DNA of 64,000 bases. Source: Candidatus Caldisaccharidevorator malaysiensis. Lineage in GTDB: Bacteria > Armatimonadota > Fervidibacteria > Fervidibacterales > Fervidibacteraceae. The notes beneath the pieces were generated by a model. That model searched no databases. It saw only the letters and a program-made list of their open reading frames with translations, and was not told where the DNA came from. Position numbers and translations under genes: made by a program. Numbering within the stretch: position 1 is the stretch's first letter; the number at the start of each line of letters is the position of its first letter. This document shows positions 34,607-43,253 of the stretch, piece after piece. The stretch is taken from assembly GCA_025057575.1 (NCBI GenBank), contig JANXBO010000001.1, positions 1-64,000 of the forward strand, in the 5' to 3' direction.

Positions 34607-35400
34607 AGGTCTCGGACCCTTAAATGAGCCGCCACCCCCGCATCAATCAGTAGAGCCGCTCCCGTCATACTGGGTGCTTTGTCGGTGCATAGGAAAGCAA
34701 CCAGTTGGGCGATTTCCTGAGGCGTGACGATGCATCCCAAAGGTGCTGCTCTCGCCCATTGCGATCGGATGACTTCTATCTGTTCTTGGGGACGGTCGCC
34801 GTGAAGCATCGGAGCATCCACTGCGCCGGGGCAGATCGCAAGGACCCGAATGTTCCAAGGTCCCAGGTCAATGGCACAGGCTCTGGTTAATCCGATGAGC
34901 CCCGTCTTTGCCGTTGCATAGGCGCTCATTTCTTCCATCGTCCCAAAAGCGTGAATGGACGAGATATTGATGATAACCCCGCCGCCCCGTTCCTTCATTC
35001 TTGGGGCGCACTGTTTGATGCAATAAAAAGGACCGATTAAGTTCACTTGAATCAGTTCCTCAAAATCCTTTGAGGGCAGGCTCCAGACGAAACCTCGCCT
35101 CATAATGGCGGCGTTGTTGATCAGGATATCCACACCGCCTCCCCAGTCAACGGCTTGTTGCACAAGGAATTGGACCTGGCTCTCGTCGCGGACATCGCAG
35201 CGGACCGCCATTGCCTGTTGACCGGACTCATTGATTGCCCTAGCGACAGCCCGAGCATTGCCCTCATCTATATCGGCAACGACGACCCAGGCACCCTCCG
35301 ACGATAGGGTTTCGGCAATAGACTGCCCGATGCCCCGACCGCCCCCGGTCACGATAGCAACTTTATCCTTTAGGGACCAGTTGTCCTTGCCGGTTTTCAT
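34603..35400 (-). CDS. SDR family oxidoreductase
   Basis: 265 residues from ATG 35400; the open frame runs further upstream into the permease gene but without family similarity. Motifs are VTGGGRGIGQSIA, NNAAIM, INISSIHAFG (Ser) and AYATAKTGL (YxxxK). The start overlaps the mlaE-like stop by ATGA, and the last four bases overlap the kinase gene tail to tail. Probably a sugar or polyol dehydrogenase; exact substrate unknown. Confidence 0.9.
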   Translation of the reverse strand: MKTGKDNWSLKDKVAIVTGGGRGIGQSIAETLSSEGAWVVVADIDEGNARAVARAINESGQQAMAVRCDVRDESQVQFLVQQAVDWGGGVDILINNAAIMRRGFVWSLPSKDFEELIQVNLIGPFYCIKQCAPRMKERGGGVIINISSIHAFGTMEEMSAYATAKTGLIGLTRACAIDLGPWNIRVLAICPGAVDAPMLHGDRPQEQIEVIRSQWARAAPLGCIVTPQEIAQLVAFLCTDKAPSMTGAALLIDAGVAAHLRVRDL

Positions 35401-36164
35401 CTCGGTAACAGAGTTGACAAAAGATAGTCGGTAGCGTAGATTAGCACAAAGGAAATGACCACGGCTTCGGTCGTTGACCGCCCCACACCGACGGCTCCCC
35501 CTTCTGTCTTGAGCCCGCAGTGACAACTCACGAAGGCAACGATCAGACCGAATGGGACCCCCTTGATCACCCCCCAAAAGAAATCGCCAAAGTCCAAGTA
35601 ATCTTGGACAGAGCGCCAAAAGATGCCGTAAGCAACACCGGAATGAGCAGCGACGACACTACCGCCGATCAGACCCGCCAAATCCGAAAGGGCGCAGAGA
35701 AGAGGGGTAACGAGGGCGCAGGCAAGGACTCGGGGAACGACCAAGAAAGCAATGGGGCTGATCCCCATCGCCGTCAGTCCGTCAATCTGCTCCGTTACTT
35801 TCATTGAACCGATTTGCGCAGCATAGGCAGAACCCATCCGAGCCGCCACCACCAGACCAGTGGCGACGGGGGAAACCTCCCTCAAAACCGTGTAAGCAAC
35901 GAGCCAGCCCACCAGTCGGGCACCGCCCCTCGTGACCAGTTCGCCAGCGGTATAAAGAGACAGAACTGCCCCTCCCGCCGCAACCGTCAACAGGCAAATC
36001 GGTAGGCAGGCGTATCCCGCAAGGGAGAATTGCTCCAGTGTGAGCGATTTAATCCAACGAGCGGCAAAGAGATGACGCGCCGTTTGAAGGACTAAAAACC
36101 AAATTTCCCCGTGCCAGCGAAAAAACGAATCCGCGAGCCTAACAAGGGGGCTTGCTCGGTCCAT
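35397..36164 (-). CDS. MlaE/YrbE family ABC transporter permease
   Basis: 255 residues with about five to six membrane helices. The family segments are visible: LREVSPVATGLVVAARMGSA, then YAAQIGSMKVTEQIDGLTAM and GISPIAFLVVPRVLA. MlaE permeases work with an MlaF ATPase and MCE proteins to move phospholipids between membranes, which supports a diderm cell. Neither partner is encoded next to it. The short N-terminal amphipathic stretch is typical. Confidence 0.92.
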   Translation of the reverse strand: MDRASPLVRLADSFFRWHGEIWFLVLQTARHLFAARWIKSLTLEQFSLAGYACLPICLLTVAAGGAVLSLYTAGELVTRGGARLVGWLVAYTVLREVSPVATGLVVAARMGSAYAAQIGSMKVTEQIDGLTAMGISPIAFLVVPRVLACALVTPLLCALSDLAGLIGGSVVAAHSGVAYGIFWRSVQDYLDFGDFFWGVIKGVPFGLIVAFVSCHCGLKTEGGAVGVGRSTTEAVVISFVLIYATDYLLSTLLPR

Positions 36165-36174
36165 CGGCTCCGAT

Positions 36175-37020
36175 TTATGAAGCCACCTCTTCCAGAAGCC
36201 TTTTCAAAGCGACGGACGACAAACGGGCTAATTCTTCCTTGCTCTTTTCCTTGGGCAAGCGCTCGCTCAAAACCTCTACGCTGACGGCACCGTCATAGCC
36301 GATTTGCTTAAGGGCTTTGAGAAAGGCTTTCAAATCTATGATGCCATCGCCGGGGAGCAGCCGATCGTTATCCCGCTGCTGCTCTACGGGACGATCGGGT
36401 GCATCGTTAATGTGACAGTGAACGACCTGGTCTTTGGTAAGACGGAGCAGGTCCTCAACGGTATGCTCTGCGCAGAACCAGTGGTAACTGTCCACCAAGA
36501 GCCCCACATTTTTCCGACTGATCCGTTCGCACAGTTGGAGAGCCTGGTCCATTCGCCAAAGGGTTGGCTGCCCTTTCTCCCGATGATGAGCGGGCGCCAC
36601 CCACTCTATCCCGAACCGAATCCCAAAATCAGCCAGAACGTCGCAGACCGCTTGGAAGCGTTTTGCGGCTCGCTCTAAGAACCCCTCAGGGTCCTCATTA
36701 ACGGCAGGGGGAATATAGGTGATGCAGGAGTGGCAATGGACTTCTTTGGCAATAAAAGCCAAGGACGGTAGTCGCTTGAGACCGTCTTGGAAGGCTGCTT
36801 CGTCCCCCGTCCAAGGGACAGGAAGCCAAAAGGCAGCGTGGGCAACACCCTTTTCTGCCAGCCAGGAGCGGGTTTCGTCCAGCCCTTTTTGTTGCGCCAT
36901 CGTTGCCAGGGGTTCAATGCCAAATTCAACAGCCTGAAAGTTTGTCCGGCGGGCTAACTCAACAAATTCTTCATAAGAAACACCGCCACCGATGGTCCCT
37001 GGATTCAAGCAAGTGATCAT
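36175..37020 (-). CDS. Sugar phosphate isomerase/epimerase-type TIM barrel protein
   Basis: 281 residues. The metal site is complete: FGIEWVAPAH (Glu), LLVDSYHWF (Asp and His), VHCHINDAPD (His) and VSVEVLSE (Glu). It resembles inosose dehydratase or epimerase-type members. It precedes mlaE by ten bases on the same strand, which may be chance clustering in this compact genome. Third barrel of this family in the window. Confidence 0.85.
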   Translation of the reverse strand: MITCLNPGTIGGGVSYEEFVELARRTNFQAVEFGIEPLATMAQQKGLDETRSWLAEKGVAHAAFWLPVPWTGDEAAFQDGLKRLPSLAFIAKEVHCHSCITYIPPAVNEDPEGFLERAAKRFQAVCDVLADFGIRFGIEWVAPAHHREKGQPTLWRMDQALQLCERISRKNVGLLVDSYHWFCAEHTVEDLLRLTKDQVVHCHINDAPDRPVEQQRDNDRLLPGDGIIDLKAFLKALKQIGYDGAVSVEVLSERLPKEKSKEELARLSSVALKRLLEEVAS

Positions 37021-37042
37021 CGCCAGCCACCTCCTGACCGCT

Positions 37043-37657
37043 TCACGATGTCCTGACGGAAGCCGTCAACCGATTCAAAAAGGCGTCTAAGGATTGAGGG
37101 GGCACGTCTATGCGCAACGAGCGGATATAGCCTCTGCCATCCTTGCTTCTCTCGCCAATATAGGCGACCCGCCCCTTAACCAGGCGACACACCCGAGCCA
37201 GCAATACATTGTGAGGAATGCCGATGCGTTGGCGCATTTTCTGGGCGTTCTCCAAAATCCTCTTTGCCAGCCCTAAGACCCGCCCCGTTGCCTGGGGCTC
37301 CTGGCGAATGCCGGAAAGAACTTCTCGCTCCACAGCATCTTGAACGGAGGATAACGCCATAAGAACTTCTCTGTCAGTGAGGTCTGGGTTCTCCGCAGCA
37401 AAGGTAGAAACCGCTTCTTGGACCCCGTAAGCCGTCACTTGCTCTTCCATTCTCGCTCGCGCTGCATTTTTCTCCGACCACTCGCGTTCCTTTTGAGCCA
37501 TCTCAATGGCTTGCGCCTGCTGAAGGTAGGGGCAAGAGGAAGGGCAATTCAACCTTTTCAGACGGTGGGTCCCACAGCAGATGGCGCAGATCAGGTTGTA
37601 GACCGCTGGGCACTGCCGTTTTGCCTTTCTCTTATGACAAAGGATGCAGATCGCCAC
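37043..37657 (-). CDS. Uncharacterised protein with N-terminal Cys-rich zinc-binding domain
   Basis: 204 residues, family not recognised. The first 45 residues hold nine Cys and two His: C4-x2-C7, C16, C24-x2-C27-C28, H31, then C38-x3-C42, which suggests two zinc sites in a compact fold. The rest is mainly helical and ends with a basic segment, VKGRVAYIGERSKDGRGYIR. The content would fit an RNA- or DNA-binding protein. It is third in a minus-strand run after RNase E/G and the DnaA-N-like gene. Confidence 0.75.
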   Translation of the reverse strand: MAICILCHKRKAKRQCPAVYNLICAICCGTHRLKRLNCPSSCPYLQQAQAIEMAQKEREWSEKNAARARMEEQVTAYGVQEAVSTFAAENPDLTDREVLMALSSVQDAVEREVLSGIRQEPQATGRVLGLAKRILENAQKMRQRIGIPHNVLLARVCRLVKGRVAYIGERSKDGRGYIRSLRIDVPPQSLDAFLNRLTASVRTS

Positions 37658-37677
37658 TTTTACGATAATTCCTACCG

Positions 37678-38325
37678 TTATGAAGGACTGACTCGTTGCT
37701 TGCGGGCTCTTCGGACCCGTTCTATCTCAACGGCAATGGCGCTGGGGGGAAGGTTCACCATTCCTGCTACCCTTTGGCAGATGCGCTCCAGTTCCTTGAC
37801 TAAATCCGCTTCCTTCATCGGGTGCCGGGACAGGTATTCTTCTTCAAACTCCGCCACTCGTTCTGCTATTTCCAGGGTAAACTGACCCTTGACATAATCC
37901 AATTGCCTCTGCTGGAGGCTGGCATAAGCCGAAGACAACTGGTGGAGCAGCCAACGCCAATCCTTCTCCCCCTCTCGGGTAACCCTCGCCCCCACGACCT
38001 CGCCTCTCTGCTCCAATCGGCGGACCATTTCCATTCTGGCCTTGTGCCGTTCCCAATCCTCTACCGTAGACCCAACAATAACCGACAGTCCGACTTCTTT
38101 GCCGATGAGTTCCTTGAAAATGGTCCGCACGACCACCTCAAGACCTTCCGCCTCCAAATAAGGTCTTAGGTTCTCATTTTCGGGAGTCAGCCCCAGAACC
38201 AGCAGGTCACCCTCCAGAGCGATGGGAATCGCTTGATCAATGGACCGCCAGGCATCGGGGGACAGCATCATTCGTCTACGGATGATCGGCTTTACTCGGT
38301 CCCAAAGTTGCCTCAAATCGTCCAT
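37678..38325 (-). CDS. Uncharacterised protein with DnaA domain I (DnaA_N)-like N-terminus
   Basis: 215 residues. Residues 1-85 follow the DnaA domain I pattern: LRQLWDRVKPIIRRRM, SPDAWRSIDQAIPIALEGD, LLVLGLTPENENLRPYL and LIGKEVGLSVIVG. The AAA+ and DNA-binding domains of DnaA are absent; instead a charged, helical C-terminus is present. DnaA domain I mediates oligomerisation and DnaB contact, so this could be a partner or regulator of replication, but that is inference. It lies four bases from the RNase E/G stop. Confidence 0.72.
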   Translation of the reverse strand: MDDLRQLWDRVKPIIRRRMMLSPDAWRSIDQAIPIALEGDLLVLGLTPENENLRPYLEAEGLEVVVRTIFKELIGKEVGLSVIVGSTVEDWERHKARMEMVRRLEQRGEVVGARVTREGEKDWRWLLHQLSSAYASLQQRQLDYVKGQFTLEIAERVAEFEEEYLSRHPMKEADLVKELERICQRVAGMVNLPPSAIAVEIERVRRARKQRVSPS

Positions 38326-38328
38326 TGA

Positions 38329-40044
38329 CTACACCCCCCGGGCAATGTCCACTCGGTGTTGCTCAAGAAACTCAGCATCCCACCTGCTCTCACACCACCA
38401 GCGCTCTTCTTTAACGATTAGTAGCCGACCGTCACGGGGTGCTTCCCCGTCAGGGAGCCGAACTAAACGATTCTCGCACACCGCAAAAGTGGGCTCTTCC
38501 GGCGGTAACAGCATAGAGGAGTCCACCAACAGACGACGCCCGACCAAAGTGACCGTTTGCTGCCACGCCATAACCCTGACCAAAAACTTCTCCAAAGGAT
38601 ATTCCCAATTGACCAAAAGAATGACCGCTCTGCCCGCCCTTTCCTCCAAGTTCTTAATGCTTTCGCTGTCTAAGACCAGCCAACTACCGACTTCGGGATG
38701 GCAAACGACAACTATTTGAGACCCTTCAAAGGCATCGGAAGCAGCAACGGAACGGACTTTCTGCGCCACCTCTCGGCTCACCGTGAAGGCGCTTTTCACC
38801 CTCCCCCTGCCCCCACAATGCTCGCATTCCTTTGTTAGTTGTTTCCAGTAACTGGGTCCTTGGCGCAGGCGAGTGATTTCCAACATTCCCAACGGCGTTA
38901 GGTCGATGATCCGCACCGGTTTGCGATCCTTTCTAATGGCTCTCTCCAAGGCTCTTAAGACCTGCTGACGATCACGGGACCGGAGGACATCAACGAGGTC
39001 AACCAATATGACCCCACCCAAGTCCCTAAGGCGCATCTGACGGGCGACTTCCTCCACAGCCTCCAAATTGGTTTCCAAAATCGTTTCTGCTGCTGACTGG
39101 TGCCCCACAAAGCGCCCTGTATTGACATCTATAACGGTCGCGCCTTCGGTCTCGTCAATGACCAAGTAACCACCGTTGGGTAAGTAAACCTGGCGGGCGA
39201 GAGCGGCTTTGATTTGTGGTTCTACGTTGAAAGCCTCAAAGATGGGGAGTCGTCCCGTATAACTCGTAATCTTTCCCAGCAATTCCGGTCTCATTTCGGC
39301 TGCCAGCCGGATAAGTTCCTTGTAGGCTTTTTCGCCGTCCACGATAACCTGGTCGGTCTCGGTTGGGATCAGGTCCCAGATCAACTCTAAAAGAAAGGAT
39401 GGCCGCTGGTGGAGGAGAGACGGAGCCGGCATTTGCCCAAAAGCCAGGAGAATTTGGTGCCACCGACTTCTCAACTCCTCCACTTCGGCGGCTATTTCTT
39501 CAAAGGAAGCGCTGACGGCGTGATGGCGAAGGATCAACCCACAGTCCAGGGGTCGTAATTGTTCTCCCAGCCGCCGCAGCCGACTCCTGAGGTGTTCGTC
39601 CATTATCTGATGAGAGACGCCGACGGCGTCGGAACCCTGACAGACTAAGACGCAGTATCTCCCCCGCAGACTGATAGCGGTCGTCAGACTAACCCCTTTT
39701 GTTCCTCCTCCGTAACGGCTAATCTGAACAAGGACCTCATCGCCGACTTTGACGGCTTCATTAATGCTCCGAAAAGTCTCTTTTTCTCGGTCACCAGAAA
39801 TTCCGATAGCACTGGGAACGATCTCGCTGAGGGGTAGGAATCCCAATCGCTCTAAGCCCAGATCAACAAAAGCAGCATCTATCCCAGGGACAATTTGCTT
39901 GACAATCCCTTTAAAAATGGACTCTGCCAAAGGTGTGTCCCTTTCGATTTCTAAATCCACAACTTTCCCGTCTTCCAGAACCGCTGCCCGCCTCTCCAGA
40001 GGATCCCACTCCACTATCACCTGAACAGACTTACGAGATTTCAT
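38329..40044 (-). CDS. rng: Ribonuclease E/G
   Basis: 571 residues. The N-terminal S1 domain includes IFKGIVKQIVPGIDAAFVDL, then GLERLGFLPLSEI. The catalytic DNase I-like domain carries the two Mg-binding Asp in VIDVNTGRFVG and GGVILVDLVDV. The zinc-link is CEHCGGRG. A long C-terminal scaffold, as in RNase E, is absent; size and layout fit RNase G. It processes rRNA 5' ends and mRNA. Confidence 0.94.
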   Translation of the reverse strand: MKSRKSVQVIVEWDPLERRAAVLEDGKVVDLEIERDTPLAESIFKGIVKQIVPGIDAAFVDLGLERLGFLPLSEIVPSAIGISGDREKETFRSINEAVKVGDEVLVQISRYGGGTKGVSLTTAISLRGRYCVLVCQGSDAVGVSHQIMDEHLRSRLRRLGEQLRPLDCGLILRHHAVSASFEEIAAEVEELRSRWHQILLAFGQMPAPSLLHQRPSFLLELIWDLIPTETDQVIVDGEKAYKELIRLAAEMRPELLGKITSYTGRLPIFEAFNVEPQIKAALARQVYLPNGGYLVIDETEGATVIDVNTGRFVGHQSAAETILETNLEAVEEVARQMRLRDLGGVILVDLVDVLRSRDRQQVLRALERAIRKDRKPVRIIDLTPLGMLEITRLRQGPSYWKQLTKECEHCGGRGRVKSAFTVSREVAQKVRSVAASDAFEGSQIVVVCHPEVGSWLVLDSESIKNLEERAGRAVILLVNWEYPLEKFLVRVMAWQQTVTLVGRRLLVDSSMLLPPEEPTFAVCENRLVRLPDGEAPRDGRLLIVKEERWWCESRWDAEFLEQHRVDIARGV

Positions 40045-40071
40045 CGGGAAAAAACCTCGCTTTGGGATGAA

Positions 40072-40521
40072 TCAGGGCAGCCGTTCCACGCGCATCGTGG
40101 CAGTCCCCCGAAGTTGATAATTTCTCCGGATAATGCCCCCGAAAGCCACCCCCACATCCGCCCGGTAGATCAAAGTGACCGTCACGGGGTTGCCGACGGC
40201 ACGACTTGCCTGTAAAGGGCTAATCTGAATGTCCGGATTCCTCGTTCCTGTCGGGTCCGGGTTGGGGTCCGTATCGGTCACCCGCCCGGGCAACGCAGTA
40301 ATCATATTGTTGATATCCGTGATGACCTGAGCGTCAGTTTTGCCTGTTGCTGCTGCTCGGGCACCTTCCCGCGCAGCGTTGTTAAGGACCTGATGCCAAC
40401 TGAAAACGAAACCCATCGCAATGATCCCGATCAACAGCATCAAGAGCAGACTGGCGACCAGGGCGAATTCCAGAATCGCTTGACCTCTTTGGCGGCATTC
40501 CCTCATTCTCGCATCCTCCAA
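40072..40521 (-). CDS. TadE/TadG-like pilus assembly protein
   Basis: 149 residues. The N-terminal helix QRGQAILEFALVASLLLMLL is the TadE prepilin-like motif with the Glu inside the hydrophobic segment. A periplasmic domain ends in NYQLRGTATMRV, as in TadE-like proteins. It would act in Flp/Tad pilus assembly, but no other tad genes are nearby. The start may be ATG 40521 or ATG 40506 (MRECRQRGQ). Confidence 0.85.
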   Translation of the reverse strand: MEDARMRECRQRGQAILEFALVASLLLMLLIGIIAMGFVFSWHQVLNNAAREGARAAATGKTDAQVITDINNMITALPGRVTDTDPNPDPTGTRNPDIQISPLQASRAVGNPVTVTLIYRADVGVAFGGIIRRNYQLRGTATMRVERLP

Positions 40522-40587
40522 TGACAGATTTTCACTTCAGCCCAATTATGCCACTATTGAAGGGGGCTAAAGGCCCAATAACCAGCC

Positions 40588-41913
40588 TTAAATGGGGGAT
40601 CCGGAAGCCGAAAAGGAAGCCAGCGACCATTCCCGCAAATCGTGATCTACTTCGTCGGGATGACCGATCCGTCCCAAAATCGCCGTTGCCGCAGCGACCG
40701 AGGGATTGGCAAGGAAGATTTCTGCCTGTGGACTGCCCATCCTTCCCACAAAGTTGCGGTTGCTGGTGGAAAGGCACCGCTCTCCGGGAGCCAGCACCCC
40801 AAAGTAGCCGCCTAAGCACGGTCCGCAGGTCCCTTCACTAATCACAGCCCCAGCATCGGCGAAAATCTCTAAAAGCCCCTCTTTCATTGCTTGCCGATAG
40901 ATGCGGTGGGTTGCAGGGATGACGATCAGTCGGACATCCGGATGCGCCTTATGCCCCTTCAAGATTCGGGCGGCAATGCGCAGGTCCTCCAATTTGGCAT
41001 TGGTGCAGGATCCGATGAAGACTTGGTCTACGGCGATGTTCAGCGAACTGGCTTCGGAAGCCGGATGGACATTATCGGGCGAATGAGGGAAGGCTACGAC
41101 CGGTTCCAATTGACTACAATCAATCTCCCAGACGCTTTCAAATTGGGCGTCGCGATCGCTCTCCACGATCTGCCAATGATCGCCTTGCCGTTGACCGTGT
41201 CGCTCAAGGTAACTGATGGTCTCCTCGTCTACCGGCATAATCCCGTTCTTGGCACCCGCCTCAATGACCATATTGCACATCGTCAGCCGTTCGCTCATTG
41301 GCAAGTGATGGATCACAGGTCCAGTGAACTCCATCGCTTTGTAATTGGCTCCTGAAGCCGTGATCTTACCGATAGTGGCTAAGATCAGGTCCTTTCCCAT
41401 CACCCACTTGGGTAAAGTGCCCTGGTAAACGAACTTCATTGTGGGCGGGACCCGTAACCAGATCTGCCCCGTGGCCCACACCGCCGCCATATCGGTAGAA
41501 CCCACGCCCGTGGCAAAACATCCGACGGCTCCGATGGTGCACGTGTGGGAATCGGCACCAATGTAAACCATCCCTGGATAGACCATCCCCTGTTCGGGCA
41601 GTAAAATGTGCTCAATGCCCCCTCGCCCCACCTCAAAGTAGTGGACAATCCCCATTTCTTTGGCAAAGTCCCTCATCACCTTGACTTGGGCCGCCGCCTG
41701 AATGTCTTTGTTGGGAGCATAATGACTGGGCACCAGAACAATTTTGGTTTTATCAAAAACCCGATCCAGCCCGATTTTGCGAAATTCCTTTATCGCCAAT
41801 GCGGCGGTCACATCGTTCGCCATAGAAAGGTCCACCGAACAGGTTATCAGTTGCCCCGGGCGGACTTCTGAAAGCCCAGAATGGGCAGCCAGTATCTTTT
41901 CCGTCATCGTCAT
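40588..41913 (-). CDS. leuC: 3-isopropylmalate dehydratase large subunit (LeuC/homoaconitase type)
   Basis: 441 residues from ATG 41913. An aconitase-family protein with Fe-S ligands in FIGSCTNAKLEDLRIA and GTCGPCLGGYFG, and the substrate segment STSNRNFVGRMGS. The short, archaeal-type length (about 420-440) distinguishes it from E. coli LeuC (466). It isomerises isopropylmalate in leucine synthesis, or homocitrate intermediates in related enzymes. No small subunit (leuD) is adjacent. Confidence 0.9.
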   Translation of the reverse strand: MTMTEKILAAHSGLSEVRPGQLITCSVDLSMANDVTAALAIKEFRKIGLDRVFDKTKIVLVPSHYAPNKDIQAAAQVKVMRDFAKEMGIVHYFEVGRGGIEHILLPEQGMVYPGMVYIGADSHTCTIGAVGCFATGVGSTDMAAVWATGQIWLRVPPTMKFVYQGTLPKWVMGKDLILATIGKITASGANYKAMEFTGPVIHHLPMSERLTMCNMVIEAGAKNGIMPVDEETISYLERHGQRQGDHWQIVESDRDAQFESVWEIDCSQLEPVVAFPHSPDNVHPASEASSLNIAVDQVFIGSCTNAKLEDLRIAARILKGHKAHPDVRLIVIPATHRIYRQAMKEGLLEIFADAGAVISEGTCGPCLGGYFGVLAPGERCLSTSNRNFVGRMGSPQAEIFLANPSVAAATAILGRIGHPDEVDHDLREWSLASFSASGSPI

Positions 41914-42003
41914 TCCCACTTCTCGACACCTCACGAGGCACGGAAATATAGATAAAATGATGAAGTGATCTCAAATCGGCTGAAAGTTTAAGGCGGTTTT
42001 GCT

Positions 42004-42918
42004 TTGAGGGTGCGAATTTTGGTCAACCCAAAAGCGAAAAAGGGACGGGCACCGATCATTGCGTCCTCTATTGTCCGCATCTGGAATGGCTGGGGCTGGG
42101 ACTGCCAGATGGTCGTGCCCCAAGGTCCTGCCCGAATGAGGGAGGAAACCCGCAAGGCGGTGACCGATAAGGTGGATGCCGTCATCGTCGTCGGTGGCGA
42201 CGGCACTATCCACCACGCTCTCCCAGAACTGGCTTTTCAAGACATTCCGATGGGCATTTTGCCCTGCGGACGGGGAAATGACTTGGTCCGAGCCCTTGGA
42301 TTGCCCACCCGTCCCTTTGCCGCTGCTCAGGCGCTCCGCACAACGACCATCAGGACCATAGACCTGGGGATGGTCAACGGTCGTTTTTTCTGCGGGATCG
42401 TCACCTGTGGCTTGGACAGTGTCGTCGCTGACTTCGCCTACCGGCATCGCTCGATTCCCGGTGGTTGGATCGGCTACTTTGCTGCTACCCTAATCCTTCT
42501 GGCACGGTTTTCGTTTCCGACCGTTACTGTGAAAACCGAAGACTGGGAATTCTCAGGTTCGGTCGTCGTCTCTGCGACTGCCAATTGCCCTGCTTACGGC
42601 GGTGGGATGTGGATTGCGCCCACCGCCCTTTTGGATGACGGTTTTCTGGACTTGTGCGTCGTCCGCAAGACTTCCAAATGGAAAATCCTTCGCCTTCTAC
42701 CGTCCCTTTTCTGGGGTGGGCACATTAGGGAGCCGGAGGTTTCCCTTCACCGATCCCGTTGGGTGTCGCTATCATCGCCCTTTCCGCTGCCGCTTTTCGC
42801 AGACGGAGAGCCGGTCGGAACGACAACCGCCACCATCAGGGTGGAAAGGGGAGCCCTTCGCCTCCTCGTTCCTACCGGCACAAAGCGCTCTGCCCCCAGT
42901 CTCACTTCATCCTCTTAA
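42004..42918 (+). CDS. Diacylglycerol kinase family lipid kinase
   Basis: 304 residues. The N-terminus VRILVNPKAKKGRA, the ATP motif VVGGDGTIHHAL and GILPCGRGNDLVRALGLP are those of the DgkB/YegS/LCB5 family. It phosphorylates diacylglycerol or related lipids at the membrane. It starts at TTG 42004 or GTG 42010. The last 17 bases overlap, tail to tail, the TusA-like gene. Confidence 0.93.
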   Translation: MRVRILVNPKAKKGRAPIIASSIVRIWNGWGWDCQMVVPQGPARMREETRKAVTDKVDAVIVVGGDGTIHHALPELAFQDIPMGILPCGRGNDLVRALGLPTRPFAAAQALRTTTIRTIDLGMVNGRFFCGIVTCGLDSVVADFAYRHRSIPGGWIGYFAATLILLARFSFPTVTVKTEDWEFSGSVVVSATANCPAYGGGMWIAPTALLDDGFLDLCVVRKTSKWKILRLLPSLFWGGHIREPEVSLHRSRWVSLSSPFPLPLFADGEPVGTTTATIRVERGALRLLVPTGTKRSAPSLTSSS

Positions 42919-43153
42919 CAAGGACGCGCTCATAGTCGTCCACTTGGATTGCTCCAAGAAACTGATGACCGGACCGACTGCACCACGCCTTGGCATCGTC
43001 TTTCGTCCTGGGTTCTTTCGTCCAAACTTCCACAATAGAGCCAATCTCCACTTCCTTTAAGGCACGGATTAGTTCCACTAAAGGACCAGGGCATCCGCTC
43101 CCGCGAGCGTCCACCACCTTATCGGCAGCGACATCTTTTACCTCTGTGCTCAT
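42902..43153 (-). CDS. TusA family sulfurtransferase
   Basis: 83 residues. The TusA signature DARGSGCPGPLVELIRAL contains the CPGP motif with the sulfur-accepting Cys near residue 21. Members carry persulfide sulfur for tRNA thiolation, molybdenum cofactor or dissimilatory sulfur paths. A second Cys near residue 58 (KAWCSRSGH) matches the usual C-terminal position. It is the only gene in its transcript as far as visible; the molybdenum hydroxylase and XdhC in the window could be customers, which is inference. Confidence 0.92.
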   Translation of the reverse strand: MSTEVKDVAADKVVDARGSGCPGPLVELIRALKEVEIGSIVEVWTKEPRTKDDAKAWCSRSGHQFLGAIQVDDYERVLVKRMK

Positions 43154-43253
43154 TGACGCACCTTCCCTTCCAAAGTCATTATTGTTGCAGGATCAAGCGC
43201 TGTGCGCTCCACGCAAATCAAATTCTTTTCCTTTGTTTTAAGATGATCATCAA

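Noticed and set aside
35401-35619. N-terminal extension of the SDR gene into the MlaE gene
   Set aside because: The extra 73 residues have no SDR similarity and overlap a clearly coding permease; ATG 35400 with the ATGA overlap is better.
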